Assembly (NCBI GenBank): GCA_963763575.1
Contig: CAVXPD010000016.1
Coordinates: forward strand, 1-64,000
Source of the DNA: Bog-473 sp963763575
GTDB taxonomy: Bacteria; Actinomycetota; Acidimicrobiia; Acidimicrobiales; RAAP-2
DNA: 64,000 nucleotides
Direction: 5' to 3'
In this document: positions 43,273 to 52,086 of the stretch, piece by piece
Layout: each line of letters begins with the position of its first letter
Numbering within the stretch: the stretch's first letter is position 1
Notes under the pieces: model-generated
What the model saw: the letters and a program-made list of their open reading frames with translations, nothing else
What the model was told of the DNA's origin: nothing
Databases searched by the model: none
Position numbers and translations under genes: made by a program

Positions 43273-44673
43273 GTGGGATCGAGCCCCAATCCGGGTGACA
43301 CGGACCCCGCCGCGCGGACCCCTCCCGTAGCGCCACCGGCACCGGCGTCGCCCTCGGCCCCAGCCGACCCGCTGGCGCTCGTGAAGACCCGAAGCTACGT
43401 GGTGCTGCTGCTCTTCGGGGCGCTGGTCGGCGTGCTGGTGTCCTTCGTCGCCTATTTCTTCCTGAAGGGAACGCAGCGGTCACAGACGTGGTTGTTCACC
43501 ACCCTCCCGAAAGAGCTCGGGTTCGCGGGCGCTCCGGCCTGGTGGCCGATCCCTCTGCTCGTCGTCGGCGGCTTGGTCGTCGCCCTGGCCATCCGCTACC
43601 TCCCCGGGACCGGGGGACACGTGGCGGTGTTCGGGTTCAAGGCGGGCGGCTCGACGCAGCCGATCGAGTTGCCCGGGGTGATCGTCGCCGCGTTCGTCAC
43701 CCTCGCCTGTGGAGCGGTGCTCGGCCCTGAGGCGCCTCTGGTGGCCATCGGGGGCGGGCTGGCCATTTTGATCGTCCACCTCATCCGCCGCGACGCCCCC
43801 GCCATGGCGGTGACGGTGATCGGTGCCGCCGGGAGCTTCGCCGCCATCAGCACCCTGTTCGGCTCCCCCATCACCGCCGCCTTCTTGCTGATGGAGGCGG
43901 CCGGCCTGGGTGGCCCGACCCTCGGCGTCGTGATGCTGCCCGGGCTGCTCGCCGCCGGCGTGGGCGCCCTCATCTTCGTCGGCCTCAACAGTTGGACCGG
44001 CTACGGCACCTTCTCGCTTGCCGTTCCGAACATTCCCCACTTCACGCGTCCTGACGGCAAAGAGCTTCTCTGGGCCCTCGTGATCGGCGTGGCCGCAGCA
44101 ATCGTCGGCACCGCCATCCGCCGCCTGGGCCTGTTGCTGCTGCCCGCCGTCGAGCGGGCCCGCTTCCTGGTGACCCCGGCCATCGGGCTCGGTGTGGGGC
44201 TGCTGGCGGTGGCCTTCGTCGAGGGCTCCGGCAAGAGCCTCTCCTACGTCCTCTTCTCGGGACAGTCGGCGCTCTCGCCGCTGATCCAGAATGCGGGGAC
44301 GTTCAGCGTGGGTGCCCTGGCGCTCCTACTGGTCTGCAAGGGTCTCGCCTACGGCGGCTGCCTGAGCAGCTTCCGAGGAGGTCCGGTCTTCCCCGGTGTG
44401 TTCCTCGGGGCGACCGGAGGGATCCTGCTCTCGCATCTACCGGGGCTCCCGATGATCGCCGGCGCCGCCATGGGGATCGGTGCGTTGACCACCGTGATGC
44501 TGAACGGGATGCCGTTCACCTCGGTCCTGTTGGTCGAGGTCTTGTTCGCGCCCGATGCGATCGCCCTGGCACCCCTGGTGATCGTGGCCGTGGTCGTGTC
44601 GTACGTGGTCGCGGTGTGGATCGCGCCGGCCATGGACGAGGCCACCACCCCCTCAGCGCCCGTTTCGACCTGA
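43273..44673 (+). CDS. ClC-family chloride channel/transporter
   Basis: A 466-residue membrane protein with an unusual Pro/Ala-rich cytoplasmic N-terminus of about 38 residues and ten or more helices. ClC signatures are GPEAPLVAIGGGLAI (the GREGP block with the gating Glu, but Pro-Glu-Ala instead of Arg-Glu-Gly) and FRGGPVFPGVFLGATGG (the GxFxP block). An N-terminal GTGGH segment corresponds to GSGIP. No CBS domains follow. GTG 43273. Likely Cl-/H+ exchanger or Cl- channel. Confidence 0.9.
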   Translation: MGSSPNPGDTDPAARTPPVAPPAPASPSAPADPLALVKTRSYVVLLLFGALVGVLVSFVAYFFLKGTQRSQTWLFTTLPKELGFAGAPAWWPIPLLVVGGLVVALAIRYLPGTGGHVAVFGFKAGGSTQPIELPGVIVAAFVTLACGAVLGPEAPLVAIGGGLAILIVHLIRRDAPAMAVTVIGAAGSFAAISTLFGSPITAAFLLMEAAGLGGPTLGVVMLPGLLAAGVGALIFVGLNSWTGYGTFSLAVPNIPHFTRPDGKELLWALVIGVAAAIVGTAIRRLGLLLLPAVERARFLVTPAIGLGVGLLAVAFVEGSGKSLSYVLFSGQSALSPLIQNAGTFSVGALALLLVCKGLAYGGCLSSFRGGPVFPGVFLGATGGILLSHLPGLPMIAGAAMGIGALTTVMLNGMPFTSVLLVEVLFAPDAIALAPLVIVAVVVSYVVAVWIAPAMDEATTPSAPVST

Positions 44674-44711
44674 TCTTGGGGGCGGACCGGGGCGCCGGCG
44701 GGTGACTCCGA

Positions 44712-45587
44712 TCAGCCCTCGGCAACCCGAAGCGGGATCGACCCCTTCACGCTGGTCCGGTACATCTCGCGGCGCACGCCCGAGTAGTCGTTCAGCGCGT
44801 TGTGCATGGTGCACCGGTTGTCCCAGATCGCCAGCGTCTTGACCGACCAGCGCAGCCGGCACGTGAAGTTCTCGTTGACGCTGTGCCGATGGAGGTGGGT
44901 CAGCAGTCCGTGCGATTCCTCCTTCGTCCACCCCTCGAAGCGGGTCGTGTAGACGGGATTGACGTAGAGCGCGCGCCGGCGAGTCACCGGGTGGACCGCG
45001 ACCGCGGGATGCACGTGCTCGGCGAAAGCGTCGTCGGACGGGGCGATCGCCATGGAGGAGAAGTCCCTGAATTGGTCGAGCAGCCCTCCGGTCCCGTAGG
45101 CCAGGCCGGCCGAGTGGACGGCGCGGAGGCCGTCGATCGTGGCGCGCAATCCCTTCGAGAGGGTTTCGTAAGCGAGATACTGGTTCGACCACACGGTGTC
45201 GCCGCCGTGGTCAGGCACGTCCCAGGCGTGCAGCAGCGTGTACGCCGGCGGCTCGGGCAGGTAGCTCAGGTCGCTGTGCCACGCGTTGGCAAAGTTCAAG
45301 ACGTCGCTCGGCTCCTTGATCACGCGGATGACGTAGGGCCGGTCTTCGAGAGGCTCGACGAAGGGCGTCACGTCGCGACCGCCGAGCAGGTCGGTCACCC
45401 GCTCGAGGTCGTCGAGGCCGAGATTCTGCTCGGGCAAGAAGACGACGAGGTGGTCGGCCAGTGCCCGGCGCAGGTCGTCGAGCTGAGAGCCTTCGCTGAC
45501 CTGGCTGAGGTCGATCCCGGTCACGCGCGCACCGAGGGCGCCCGCCACCGGCTCGACCGTGAGCGACGTCGCCCTCGTGGTGACCAT
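44712..45587 (-). CDS. TauD/TfdA-family dioxygenase
   Basis: A 291-residue Fe(II)/2-oxoglutarate dioxygenase of the TauD group. The N-terminus has EPVAGALGARVTGIDLSQVS. The metal motif H-x-D is in ANAWHSDLSYLPEPPAYTLL, with the distal His in DNRCTMHNALNDYSGVRREM and the 2-oxoglutarate Arg in RREMYRTSV. Close family members use taurine, 2,4-D or other sulfonates and aromatic acids; the residues are not enough to say which. It follows the amidohydrolase gene by 15 bases on the same strand, so they form a two-gene operon. Confidence 0.93.
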   Translation of the reverse strand: MVTTRATSLTVEPVAGALGARVTGIDLSQVSEGSQLDDLRRALADHLVVFLPEQNLGLDDLERVTDLLGGRDVTPFVEPLEDRPYVIRVIKEPSDVLNFANAWHSDLSYLPEPPAYTLLHAWDVPDHGGDTVWSNQYLAYETLSKGLRATIDGLRAVHSAGLAYGTGGLLDQFRDFSSMAIAPSDDAFAEHVHPAVAVHPVTRRRALYVNPVYTTRFEGWTKEESHGLLTHLHRHSVNENFTCRLRWSVKTLAIWDNRCTMHNALNDYSGVRREMYRTSVKGSIPLRVAEG

Positions 45588-45602
45588 CGCCTGCGAGGTC
45601 CC

Positions 45603-46733
45603 TCAGGCGAGTCCGAGGAGCTCGGCGCCGTTGCGCCAGAAGAACCGCTGACGGGTCGCCTCGTCAAAGCCGGCGACGGCGTCGCCGAAGGCCTCGAAGG
45701 GATGCCGGCCTCCTTCTGGATGGGGATAGTCCGTCGAGAACATGAAGAGATCCGGCCCGCACTGTTCGATCAGCCACGCCGTGTCCTCGAAGGGGAAGGG
45801 CGTGAAGCGGACCTGCCGGCGGAGGTATTCCGACGGGCGAAGGGACAGCTCTTGAAGCGCCGGCTCGAACTTCGAGAAAGACCGCTGCGCGTGATCGACG
45901 TTGCGCAGCATTCCCGGCACCCAGGTCGCGCCGAGCTCGATCGCCGCCCCCCGCAGGACAGGGTGGCGCTCGAAGACCCCGTCGAGTGCCATGCAGGCGA
46001 GGAACCGCTCCGGAGAGTGGTGCACCACCGGAAAATCCTTGGAGCGCAGGTTCTCCCCACCCCCGAGCCAGTCCTTGGGCTGCGGCCGCCCATTGTTATG
46101 GAACGCCCTGGGAAGGAGCTTGCCGCCTCCTACGTGGAGGACGAAGGGCACCCCCGCCTCGGCCAGACGGGCCCAGACCGGGTCGAGGTCGACGTGCGTC
46201 GGCGAGAAGTCTCCTGGCGCGTCCGAGGGGACCCACACCGCGGCGACGCCCACGTCGAGCGCGTGACCCAGGGTGGCGAGGGCTCGGTCCGGGTCGTTGA
46301 GCGGCAGATAGCCGACCGGCTTCAGGCGCGGGTCGGGGGAGCAGAAGGCGACCATGCCCCGGTTCAGCGCTTCGGTGCCGCCGTAGAGCACCTCGGGATC
46401 TTTCTCCCGAGCGAAGTGGCCGAGCGCAAACGTCGGAAAGACGAGCTGGGCGTCGATGTCGAGCGCATCGAGCACCCTGGTGCGGACCGCGGTGTCGAGG
46501 GCGCCGGGGGCCATCCACCCCTTGGGCCCTTGCAGCACCTCCGGACCGACCTCCTGGTGGCGGTGAGACTCCCAGAGATCGGGCAGCTGCGCCATCAGCT
46601 CGGCGGCGCGGGCGCCCGCTCCTTCGAGGCCGAGTGGGGCCAGCCGGTCACGGATCGAGGATTCTGCGAATTCGCCGAGCCATTCCGGCGTTTCCATGAG
46701 GTGGCTGTCCGCGTCGAAGATCGCTGTACCCAC
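45603..46733 (-). CDS. amidohydrolase family protein (PF04909 type)
   Basis: A 376-residue metal-dependent hydrolase. The usual first metal motif appears as FDADSHLMETPEWL (a D-x-H form). The rest shows GVPFVLHVGGGKLLPRAFHN, VHHSPERFLACMALDGVFER with a conserved His, then GAAIELGATWVPGMLRNVDH and LFMFSTDYPHPEGG, where STDYPHPEGG is the closing metal/catalytic Asp motif of the family. Members hydrolyse or decarboxylate ring compounds. GTG 46733. First gene of the pair with TauD; a joint pathway for a small aromatic or sulfonated compound is plausible but unproven. Confidence 0.92.
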   Translation of the reverse strand: MGTAIFDADSHLMETPEWLGEFAESSIRDRLAPLGLEGAGARAAELMAQLPDLWESHRHQEVGPEVLQGPKGWMAPGALDTAVRTRVLDALDIDAQLVFPTFALGHFAREKDPEVLYGGTEALNRGMVAFCSPDPRLKPVGYLPLNDPDRALATLGHALDVGVAAVWVPSDAPGDFSPTHVDLDPVWARLAEAGVPFVLHVGGGKLLPRAFHNNGRPQPKDWLGGGENLRSKDFPVVHHSPERFLACMALDGVFERHPVLRGAAIELGATWVPGMLRNVDHAQRSFSKFEPALQELSLRPSEYLRRQVRFTPFPFEDTAWLIEQCGPDLFMFSTDYPHPEGGRHPFEAFGDAVAGFDEATRQRFFWRNGAELLGLA

Positions 46734-46932
46734 GTTGACCCCCCGTTTGATTCGGTTCCTCGGTCAGCGTAGACCTGATGCGCCATCCGGTCCCCCGGGG
46801 ACCCCGTTCCGACTCGGGCGACGTCACGTTTCGTCGAACACCGCCGGGGCATCAACAAACATGACCGAGTCATCAACAGATCGACGGTCAGAGGTCCCAC
46901 AGACAACATTTATGTCGCTCATAACTTTCTCT

Positions 46933-46949
46933 GGGCTGGCGTACAGCCC
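46933..46949 (+). terminator. short hairpin in the HtrA leader
   Basis: GGGCTG (46933-46938), loop GCGTA, CAGCCC (46944-46949), followed by TGCCCTTTTC. A 6-bp stem with a pyrimidine-rich tail in the 5' leader of the protease gene; it could be a weak terminator or leader structure. Low confidence. Confidence 0.25.
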
Positions 46950-47009
46950 TGCCCTTTTCAATGGGATACGTGACCAGCCTGCGGAGGCGCAGGCAGACGG
47001 AGGATCCCA

Positions 47010-48662
47010 ATGAGCGAGGACCAAAACGACCAGCCGATAGCGGAGGAGCCGGTGCCCGGCCCGAACTCGGAGACGCCTCCGACACCGGTCACCGAAGGCG
47101 CCAGTCAGGCCATTCCGATGCCGCCGGTATCGCCGCCGGTAACGGGCGAGACCGCTGCCGGTGGCCCCACCGACACCCCACCCGCCCCACAGCAGCCCGA
47201 CACCCCACCGCTGGGCGTTCCGCAAGGCGTCCCGGCGCCGGGCGCGTACGCCATGGGGGCGCTCGCCGGCAACCCCAACCTCGGCCCCGCACCGGGCTAT
47301 CACTATGGCGGCTACTACGGTGGCCCCCCCACCGACCCGAACACGCCGTTCTTCCCTTCGGCCCCTGCACCTGGCGCATCCGGCGGCAACCGGAACCACA
47401 AACTCCGTAACACTCTCCTCGCCGGTGGTGCCGTGGTGGCCGTCCTGGCCGCCGGCATCGGCATCGGCCACGCTGGCTGGTCGAACTCGAACCCGTCCGC
47501 CGCGCCGGCTTCCGGCACGTTCCAACCGCACGCCCGCAACGGGAACGGGGGAGGCTTCCAGTTCAACCCGAACTCGGGCACCCAGGGCAACAACGGGAAC
47601 TCCGGGAATTCCGGCTCGTCCGGCTCGTCGGGCCCGAGCGACGTGAGTGCCATCGCCAGCAAAGTCGACCCCGGCCTCGTGGACATCAACACGAGCCTCG
47701 GCTACCAGCAGGAGCAAGCAGCCGGGACGGGCATCGTGCTGAGCTCCAACGGTCTGATCCTGACCAACAACCACGTGATCGACGGCGCCACGAACATCAG
47801 CGTGACCGACGTCGGGAACCAGAAGACGTACTCGGCGAGCGTTGTCGGGTACGACCGCACGTCCGACATCGCGGTGGTCCAGCTGCACAACGCGTCGGGT
47901 CTTCAGACGGCGAACCTCGCCAACTCCTCGGACGTGTCCGTGGGCCAGGACGTGGTCGGCGTCGGGAACGCCGGCGGCACGGGCGGCACGCCCAGTGCGG
48001 CCGGTGGGACGGTGACGGCACTGAACCAGTCGATTACGGCCAGCGACGAGGGTGATGGCACCTCCGAGCAGCTGAGCGGGCTGATCGAGACCAACGCGAA
48101 CATCCAGCCGGGTGACTCGGGTGGCGCGCTGGTGAACACGTCGGGTCAGGTGCTCGGCGTCGACACCGCGGCGTCTGACGGCACCTCGTTCCAGTTCAAC
48201 AACGGGCAGTCGTCCGGGAACGAAGGCTTCGCCATCCCGATCAACACCGCCCTCTCCCTCGCCCGGACCATCGAGGCCGGCAACGGGTCCTCCACGGTGC
48301 ACATCGGCGCCACCGCCTTCCTGGGCGTCGAGATCAGCCCGAGCGGGTCGAGCTCGACCAACAACGGTGGCGGCGGGTTCGGTGGCGGCTTCTTCGGCGG
48401 CAACACCGGCAACACCGGCAACTCGTCGACCTCGGGTGCCGTGGTGGCAGGTACAGTCACGAACGGCCCCGCCCAAGAGGCAGGCCTGGCGCAGGGCGAC
48501 ACCATCACGTCGCTGGGCGGCAAGACGATCACCTCGTCCAACGACCTGACCGACGCCATGGCGATCTACCACCCCGGCGACAAGGTGCAGGTTGGCTGGA
48601 CCGACAGCAGCGGACAGAACCACACCGCCACCGCCCAACTGAGCTCGGGCCCACCGCAGTAG
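47010..48662 (+). CDS. HtrA/DegQ-type serine protease with PDZ domain
   Basis: A 550-residue membrane-anchored protease. A Pro/Gly/Ala-rich cytoplasmic N-terminus (about 1-125) is followed by one helix (LLAGGAVVAVLAAGIGIGHA) and a Gly/Asn/Ser-rich linker. The trypsin-like domain has the triad His in LILTNNHVIDGATN, Asp in YDRTSDIAVVQLHN, and Ser in IQPGDSGGALVNTS. A C-terminal PDZ domain (GTVTNGPAQEAGLAQGDTIT) completes it. It acts outside the membrane on damaged or signal-bearing proteins. ATG 47010 follows GGAGG. A strong hairpin follows the gene. Confidence 0.95.
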   Translation: MSEDQNDQPIAEEPVPGPNSETPPTPVTEGASQAIPMPPVSPPVTGETAAGGPTDTPPAPQQPDTPPLGVPQGVPAPGAYAMGALAGNPNLGPAPGYHYGGYYGGPPTDPNTPFFPSAPAPGASGGNRNHKLRNTLLAGGAVVAVLAAGIGIGHAGWSNSNPSAAPASGTFQPHARNGNGGGFQFNPNSGTQGNNGNSGNSGSSGSSGPSDVSAIASKVDPGLVDINTSLGYQQEQAAGTGIVLSSNGLILTNNHVIDGATNISVTDVGNQKTYSASVVGYDRTSDIAVVQLHNASGLQTANLANSSDVSVGQDVVGVGNAGGTGGTPSAAGGTVTALNQSITASDEGDGTSEQLSGLIETNANIQPGDSGGALVNTSGQVLGVDTAASDGTSFQFNNGQSSGNEGFAIPINTALSLARTIEAGNGSSTVHIGATAFLGVEISPSGSSSTNNGGGGFGGGFFGGNTGNTGNSSTSGAVVAGTVTNGPAQEAGLAQGDTITSLGGKTITSSNDLTDAMAIYHPGDKVQVGWTDSSGQNHTATAQLSSGPPQ

Positions 48663-48685
48663 GCGGACCCAGCCGCTAGAGGCCG

Positions 48686-48721
48686 AACGGCCGCCCGTCG
48701 CCTCCGGCGCGGGCGGCCGTT
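48686..48721 (+). terminator. rho-independent-like terminator after the protease gene
   Basis: AACGGCCGCCCG (48686-48697), 12-base loop, CGGGCGGCCGTT (48710-48721): a perfect 12-bp stem followed by TCGCTTTCG. Located 24 bases after the stop codon. A good terminator for the HtrA gene; it also lies beyond the end of the convergent Lsr2 gene (stop at 48770). Confidence 0.7.
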
Positions 48722-48769
48722 TCGCTTTCGGGACCGCCGGCGTTGACCCTGCGAGCCGCGCCAACCTGT

Positions 48770-49114
48770 TCAGGGTTTGCCGGCAGCGACCCAGCTCTTC
48801 ACGCGGGCATCGCTGATCCTCCTGGCCGTCGCCATATTGGCCCAGGCCCGGAAGCGAGCCTTCTCGTTCTCGCTCAACTTCGAGTACATCGTCGGCTCGG
48901 CATCGGTCTTCCTCGCCGTCCGAATGGACTTTCCGCCGTCCGCCGCCGGCCGCCCCTTGGCGATGAAGGGCCTGAGCGCGTCACGGATGCTGGTTGCATT
49001 GGCCGTGCTCAAGTCGATCTCGTAGGACGTCCCATCGAGAGCGAACCGCACCGTCTCGTCGGCGTCCCCGCCGTCGATGTCGTCCGTGAGCTTGACAATT
49101 ACGGTCTTGGCCAT
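48770..49114 (-). CDS. lsr2: Lsr2 nucleoid-associated protein
   Basis: A 114-residue histone-like protein of the Lsr2 family. The N-terminal dimerisation part is AKTVIVKLTDDIDGGDADET, followed by RFALDGTSYEIDLSTANATS, the strand pair found in all members. The C-terminal DNA-binding part reads RFRAWANMATARRISDARVK rather than the usual WA-x-x-x-G-x-x-V-S-x-RGR. The AT-hook-like RGR, which inserts in the minor groove, is therefore absent or changed, so DNA preference may differ from mycobacterial Lsr2. ATG 49114. It is convergent with the protease gene. It normally silences AT-rich, horizontally acquired DNA. Confidence 0.9.
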   Translation of the reverse strand: MAKTVIVKLTDDIDGGDADETVRFALDGTSYEIDLSTANATSIRDALRPFIAKGRPAADGGKSIRTARKTDAEPTMYSKLSENEKARFRAWANMATARRISDARVKSWVAAGKP

Positions 49115-49423
49115 CGCCTCATAGTGGCAGAGGCGTCGCGACGGAGCCATCGACCTGCTCTCCCCTACGCCGCCCCAGGGCGGTCGTCGGCACGGACGTC
49201 GGCGGAGAGGCCACATCAATTGCGTCAACCACGCCCGGGGCCGCAGAATTCCGTCACGCCTCGCATCACAGTGTCATAGGCTTGCCTTTAGTCCTGACGC
49301 GCCGGGTTCGACCCTTATTCCCCCTCCGTCGAACCATGGCGCGTCGGGGCGCGTCGGGGGCCATCCCGAAGGCGGGCTGTCCCAGTCACCGCTCGGGCCG
49401 GATCTGCACCACAATCTGAGGTC

Positions 49424-49657
49424 ATGGCAGGCCGGAGGAGCGATCGAAGGAGGCCGCGTGCGGGGTCCGAGCGGCCGCAGGGGCTCGGCGCGCACTGGCG
49501 GTCCGACGGGGCGCCCAAGAAGGCCTATCGGACCCAGCGCGACGCCCTCGCCGTCGCCGAAGAGCGACGGCGGGAAACCGGAGTCGAGCTCAACGTATAC
49601 CGCTGCGATCTCTGTTCGGCCTGGCACATGGGGAACCCCGCCGGTCGAGACGCATGA
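49424..49657 (+). CDS. small zinc-finger-like protein
   Basis: A 77-residue basic protein. A Lys/Arg-rich N-terminus (RRRPRAGSERP) is followed by a helix (KAYRTQRDALAVAEERRRET) and then VYRCDLCSAWHMGNP, a C-x2-C pair with His, a half zinc-finger pattern found in small actinobacterial proteins. Its stop overlaps the next gene (ATGATGG around 49654), so it is coupled to the DinB-like gene. Function unknown; binding of nucleic acid or metal is plausible. Confidence 0.7.
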   Translation: MAGRRSDRRRPRAGSERPQGLGAHWRSDGAPKKAYRTQRDALAVAEERRRETGVELNVYRCDLCSAWHMGNPAGRDA

Positions 49658-50202
49658 TGGCGAACGTCGACAGCGAGGGGGCCCTCGACGGGCGCGGTGA
49701 CTGGGAACTCCGGAGTGGGCCATGCCCTGAATGCGGATTCGACTGGGACGAAGCGCGTTACGAGTACCTGGTCGGCCAGTGTGTCCGTAACGTCGCCGTC
49801 TTTGGGAATGTCCTCTCCCGCATCGACCCCTCCCAGGCCGTCCAGCCGGGACTGTGGTCAGCCAGCCGGTACGTCTGGCACACCGTCGACGTCCTGCGTT
49901 TCGGCACGGAACGACTGTGGACGCTCAGCGCTGATCCGGCCTACGGGGTGCCAGCCTGGGACGAGAACCTGATCGCGGAGGTCCGTGCGTACGATTCGCT
50001 GTCGCCGGTGGTGGGTCTGATCGCGCTCGTGGCCTCAGCTGAGGGCTGGCGCATCTCGGCGCTGGAGGCGCCGCACGACGTCTCGACCCCGCATCCCGAA
50101 GCGGGCGCGATCTGTGCCTTCGACATCGTGCAGCGCAACGCTCATGAGGTGTCCCACCACCTGTGGGACATCGAGCGGGCACTCCCCGCCAAGAGCCCTT
50201 AG
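49654..50202 (+). CDS. DinB-like protein
   Basis: A 182-residue protein of the DinB/YfiT four-helix-bundle group. A C-x2-C segment (PCPECGFDWDEARY) precedes the bundle. Metal-binding His positions are in SRYVWHTVDVLRF and at the C-terminus in QRNAHEVSHHLWDI. Members are metal-dependent and often act as thiol transferases or hydrolases; the mycothiol-type role is possible in actinobacteria but not shown. Coupled to the preceding zinc-finger-like gene by an ATGA-type overlap (49654-49657). Confidence 0.85.
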   Translation: MMANVDSEGALDGRGDWELRSGPCPECGFDWDEARYEYLVGQCVRNVAVFGNVLSRIDPSQAVQPGLWSASRYVWHTVDVLRFGTERLWTLSADPAYGVPAWDENLIAEVRAYDSLSPVVGLIALVASAEGWRISALEAPHDVSTPHPEAGAICAFDIVQRNAHEVSHHLWDIERALPAKSP

Positions 50203-50402
50203 TGGCGCGAGCAGCCCCGAGGCAAAGCCTCGGCCTTAGCCAAAGGTTGAGACTCCGGCTCCTCTGCTCCTCTCCCGCACCTCTCCCACCCTCTCCGTCG
50301 ACAGCGGTCCTCGGCGTCGAGCGCTCGACGAGAGTCGCTGAGTTCATCGGCGAAACCCCGCCTGGCGCACCGCCACCGGCAGAACCCTGGCACCATTGGA
50401 TC

Positions 50403-50729
50403 GTGGCTCCCGACGACGACGACCCGCCGTTCGAAGGGGACGCCTCGCGGAACGACGAGGTCGCCGCGTCCGAAGAGGCCCCGCCGCAACGTTTCGACCG
50501 CTGGCGCCGCCACTCGGCCCTGGGCAACGTCGGCACCGGCATCGCTCGGGGACTCCAGGCCGTGTTCGCCCCGCCCCAAGATCAACCCGTCATCGTGGCG
50601 TCGGTCCCGGGCGACCCGCCCAACCCGGACGGGCTGAAGGTGGTCCTCGATCCTGATGATCCGTCCAAGTCGGTCGCGATCCTGCCGTCCGCCGAGGAGG
50701 ACCCTGGCGACCCCCCGCCGCGGCCGTAG
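50403..50729 (+). CDS. hypothetical acidic protein
   Basis: A 108-residue protein, very rich in Asp, Pro and Glu. There is a short hydrophobic patch (LGNVGTGIARGLQAVFAPPQ) and an ordered-looking strand pair (PVIVASVPGDPPNPDGLKVV, then SVAILPSAEEDP). GTG 50403 opens MAPDDDDPPFEGD; the frame is open further upstream but without a good start. No family is recognised. It precedes the P450 operon on the same strand. Confidence 0.55.
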   Translation: MAPDDDDPPFEGDASRNDEVAASEEAPPQRFDRWRRHSALGNVGTGIARGLQAVFAPPQDQPVIVASVPGDPPNPDGLKVVLDPDDPSKSVAILPSAEEDPGDPPPRP

Positions 50730-50824
50730 CCGCCGGCACCGGGCGTCGATTGACCGCACACCGGGCCGGACGTAACATCCTGCGTATCGGACACTCTGTC
50801 CGACCAAAAAGAGGAGGTGTCCGA

Positions 50825-52060
50825 ATGAGCACCCTGGCGGGCGTCGCCCCGGTCGACCTTTCCGACTCCCTTTCCTATGTGCCCGGCGTCCCTCATGCCT
50901 GGCTGGCCTACCTCCGCCGCCACGACCCCGTGCACTGGCAGGACGAGGCCGGAGGCCCCGGCTTTTGGGCAGTCACCCGGTACGAGGACTGCGTGACCGT
51001 GAACCGCGATTACGAGCGGTTCAGCTCGGCCGCCCGCGGGACCATGCCCTTCGAGCTGCCGGACGAGGACATCGACCAGCAGGGCCTGATGATGCTCAAC
51101 ATGGACCCACCTCTCCACACCCGCTACCGGCGCCTCGTCAACAAGGGCTTCACACCGCGCATGGTGCGCGATCTCGAGGAGAGTATCCACCGCTCCACCG
51201 ACGCCATCATCGACCAGGTCATCGAACAGGGTCAGGCGGACTTCGTCACCGACATCTCGGCCGAGCTCCCCCTCCGGGTGATCGCCGAGCTGCTCGGGGT
51301 GCCCGAAGAGGACCGCCACAGGATGTTCGAGTGGTCCAACCGCATGGTCGGCAACGAAGACCCCGAATACCAGCTCGAAGCCGAGATGGCGCTCACCGCC
51401 GCCATGGAGCTGTACGCCTACGCCGCGGAGCTTTTCGGTCAGAAGCGCATCGATCCCCACGCCGACCTCATGAGCGTCCTCACGACGGTCGAGGTGGAGG
51501 GCGAGCAACTGAACGAGATGGAGCTGGAGCTCTTCTTCCTCCTCCTCACGGTCGCCGGCAACGAGACCACCCGCAATCTCATGTCGGGGGCCATGCACGC
51601 CTTCTTCCAGCACCCCGAGCAGTGGCAGCACCTGTTGGCCGACCGCAGCCTGCTTCCGACCGCCGTCGACGAGATGCTCCGCTTCGTGACCCCGGTCATG
51701 AATTTCCGCCGCACCGCGATGTGCGACGTCACCCTCAGCGGCACCGACATCAAGAAGGGGGACAAGGTCGTCTTCTTCCACGCTTCGGCCAACCGGGACG
51801 AGGACGTCTTCGACGAGCCCGACACCTTCGACGTCGGACGCAGCCCCAACCCTCACATCGCGTTCGGCGGCGGCGGCCCTCACTTCTGCCTGGGCGCCAA
51901 CCTGGCCCGCATGGAGATCCGGGTCATGTACGAGCATCTGCTCGACCGCGTGCCCGACATCCGCCAGGACGGCGACGTCCAACGCCTACGGTCCCAATTC
52001 ATCAACGGCGTCAAGCACCTGCCCGTCGCGTTCAGCCCCAGCGCCCGCGTCGGGTCCTGA
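50825..52060 (+). CDS. cytochrome P450 (steroid/lipid hydroxylase-like)
   Basis: A 411-residue P450. I-helix LLLTVAGNETTRNLM (oxygen-binding A-G-x-E-T), K-helix E-x-x-R in AVDEMLRFVTP, and heme loop FGGGGPHFCLGANLARMEIR with the thiolate Cys. DVGRSPNPHIAFGGGGPHFC and MNFRRTAMCDVTLSGTDIKK fit the CYP124/125/142 sterol- and lipid-oxidising group better than other families; that placement is by eye. ATG 50825 follows AGAGGAGGTG. First gene of a three-gene run with TetR and LLM oxidoreductase, spaced 26 and 1 bases. Confidence 0.93.
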   Translation: MSTLAGVAPVDLSDSLSYVPGVPHAWLAYLRRHDPVHWQDEAGGPGFWAVTRYEDCVTVNRDYERFSSAARGTMPFELPDEDIDQQGLMMLNMDPPLHTRYRRLVNKGFTPRMVRDLEESIHRSTDAIIDQVIEQGQADFVTDISAELPLRVIAELLGVPEEDRHRMFEWSNRMVGNEDPEYQLEAEMALTAAMELYAYAAELFGQKRIDPHADLMSVLTTVEVEGEQLNEMELELFFLLLTVAGNETTRNLMSGAMHAFFQHPEQWQHLLADRSLLPTAVDEMLRFVTPVMNFRRTAMCDVTLSGTDIKKGDKVVFFHASANRDEDVFDEPDTFDVGRSPNPHIAFGGGGPHFCLGANLARMEIRVMYEHLLDRVPDIRQDGDVQRLRSQFINGVKHLPVAFSPSARVGS

Positions 52061-52086
52061 ACCCGGTCCGGACGGACGCGAAACCC

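Noticed and set aside
44802..46772. 650-codon plus-strand frame across the TauD and amidohydrolase genes
   Set aside because: It is antisense to two genes with full catalytic motifs and shows no conserved feature of its own.
46824..48764. 640-codon minus-strand frame opposite the HtrA gene
   Set aside because: It is rich in Val, Gly and Arg, spans the terminator region and mirrors the protease codons; no motif.
49306..49330. tRNA-like GGGTTCGACCC
   Set aside because: The flanking stems do not pair and no anticodon or D-arm can be folded.
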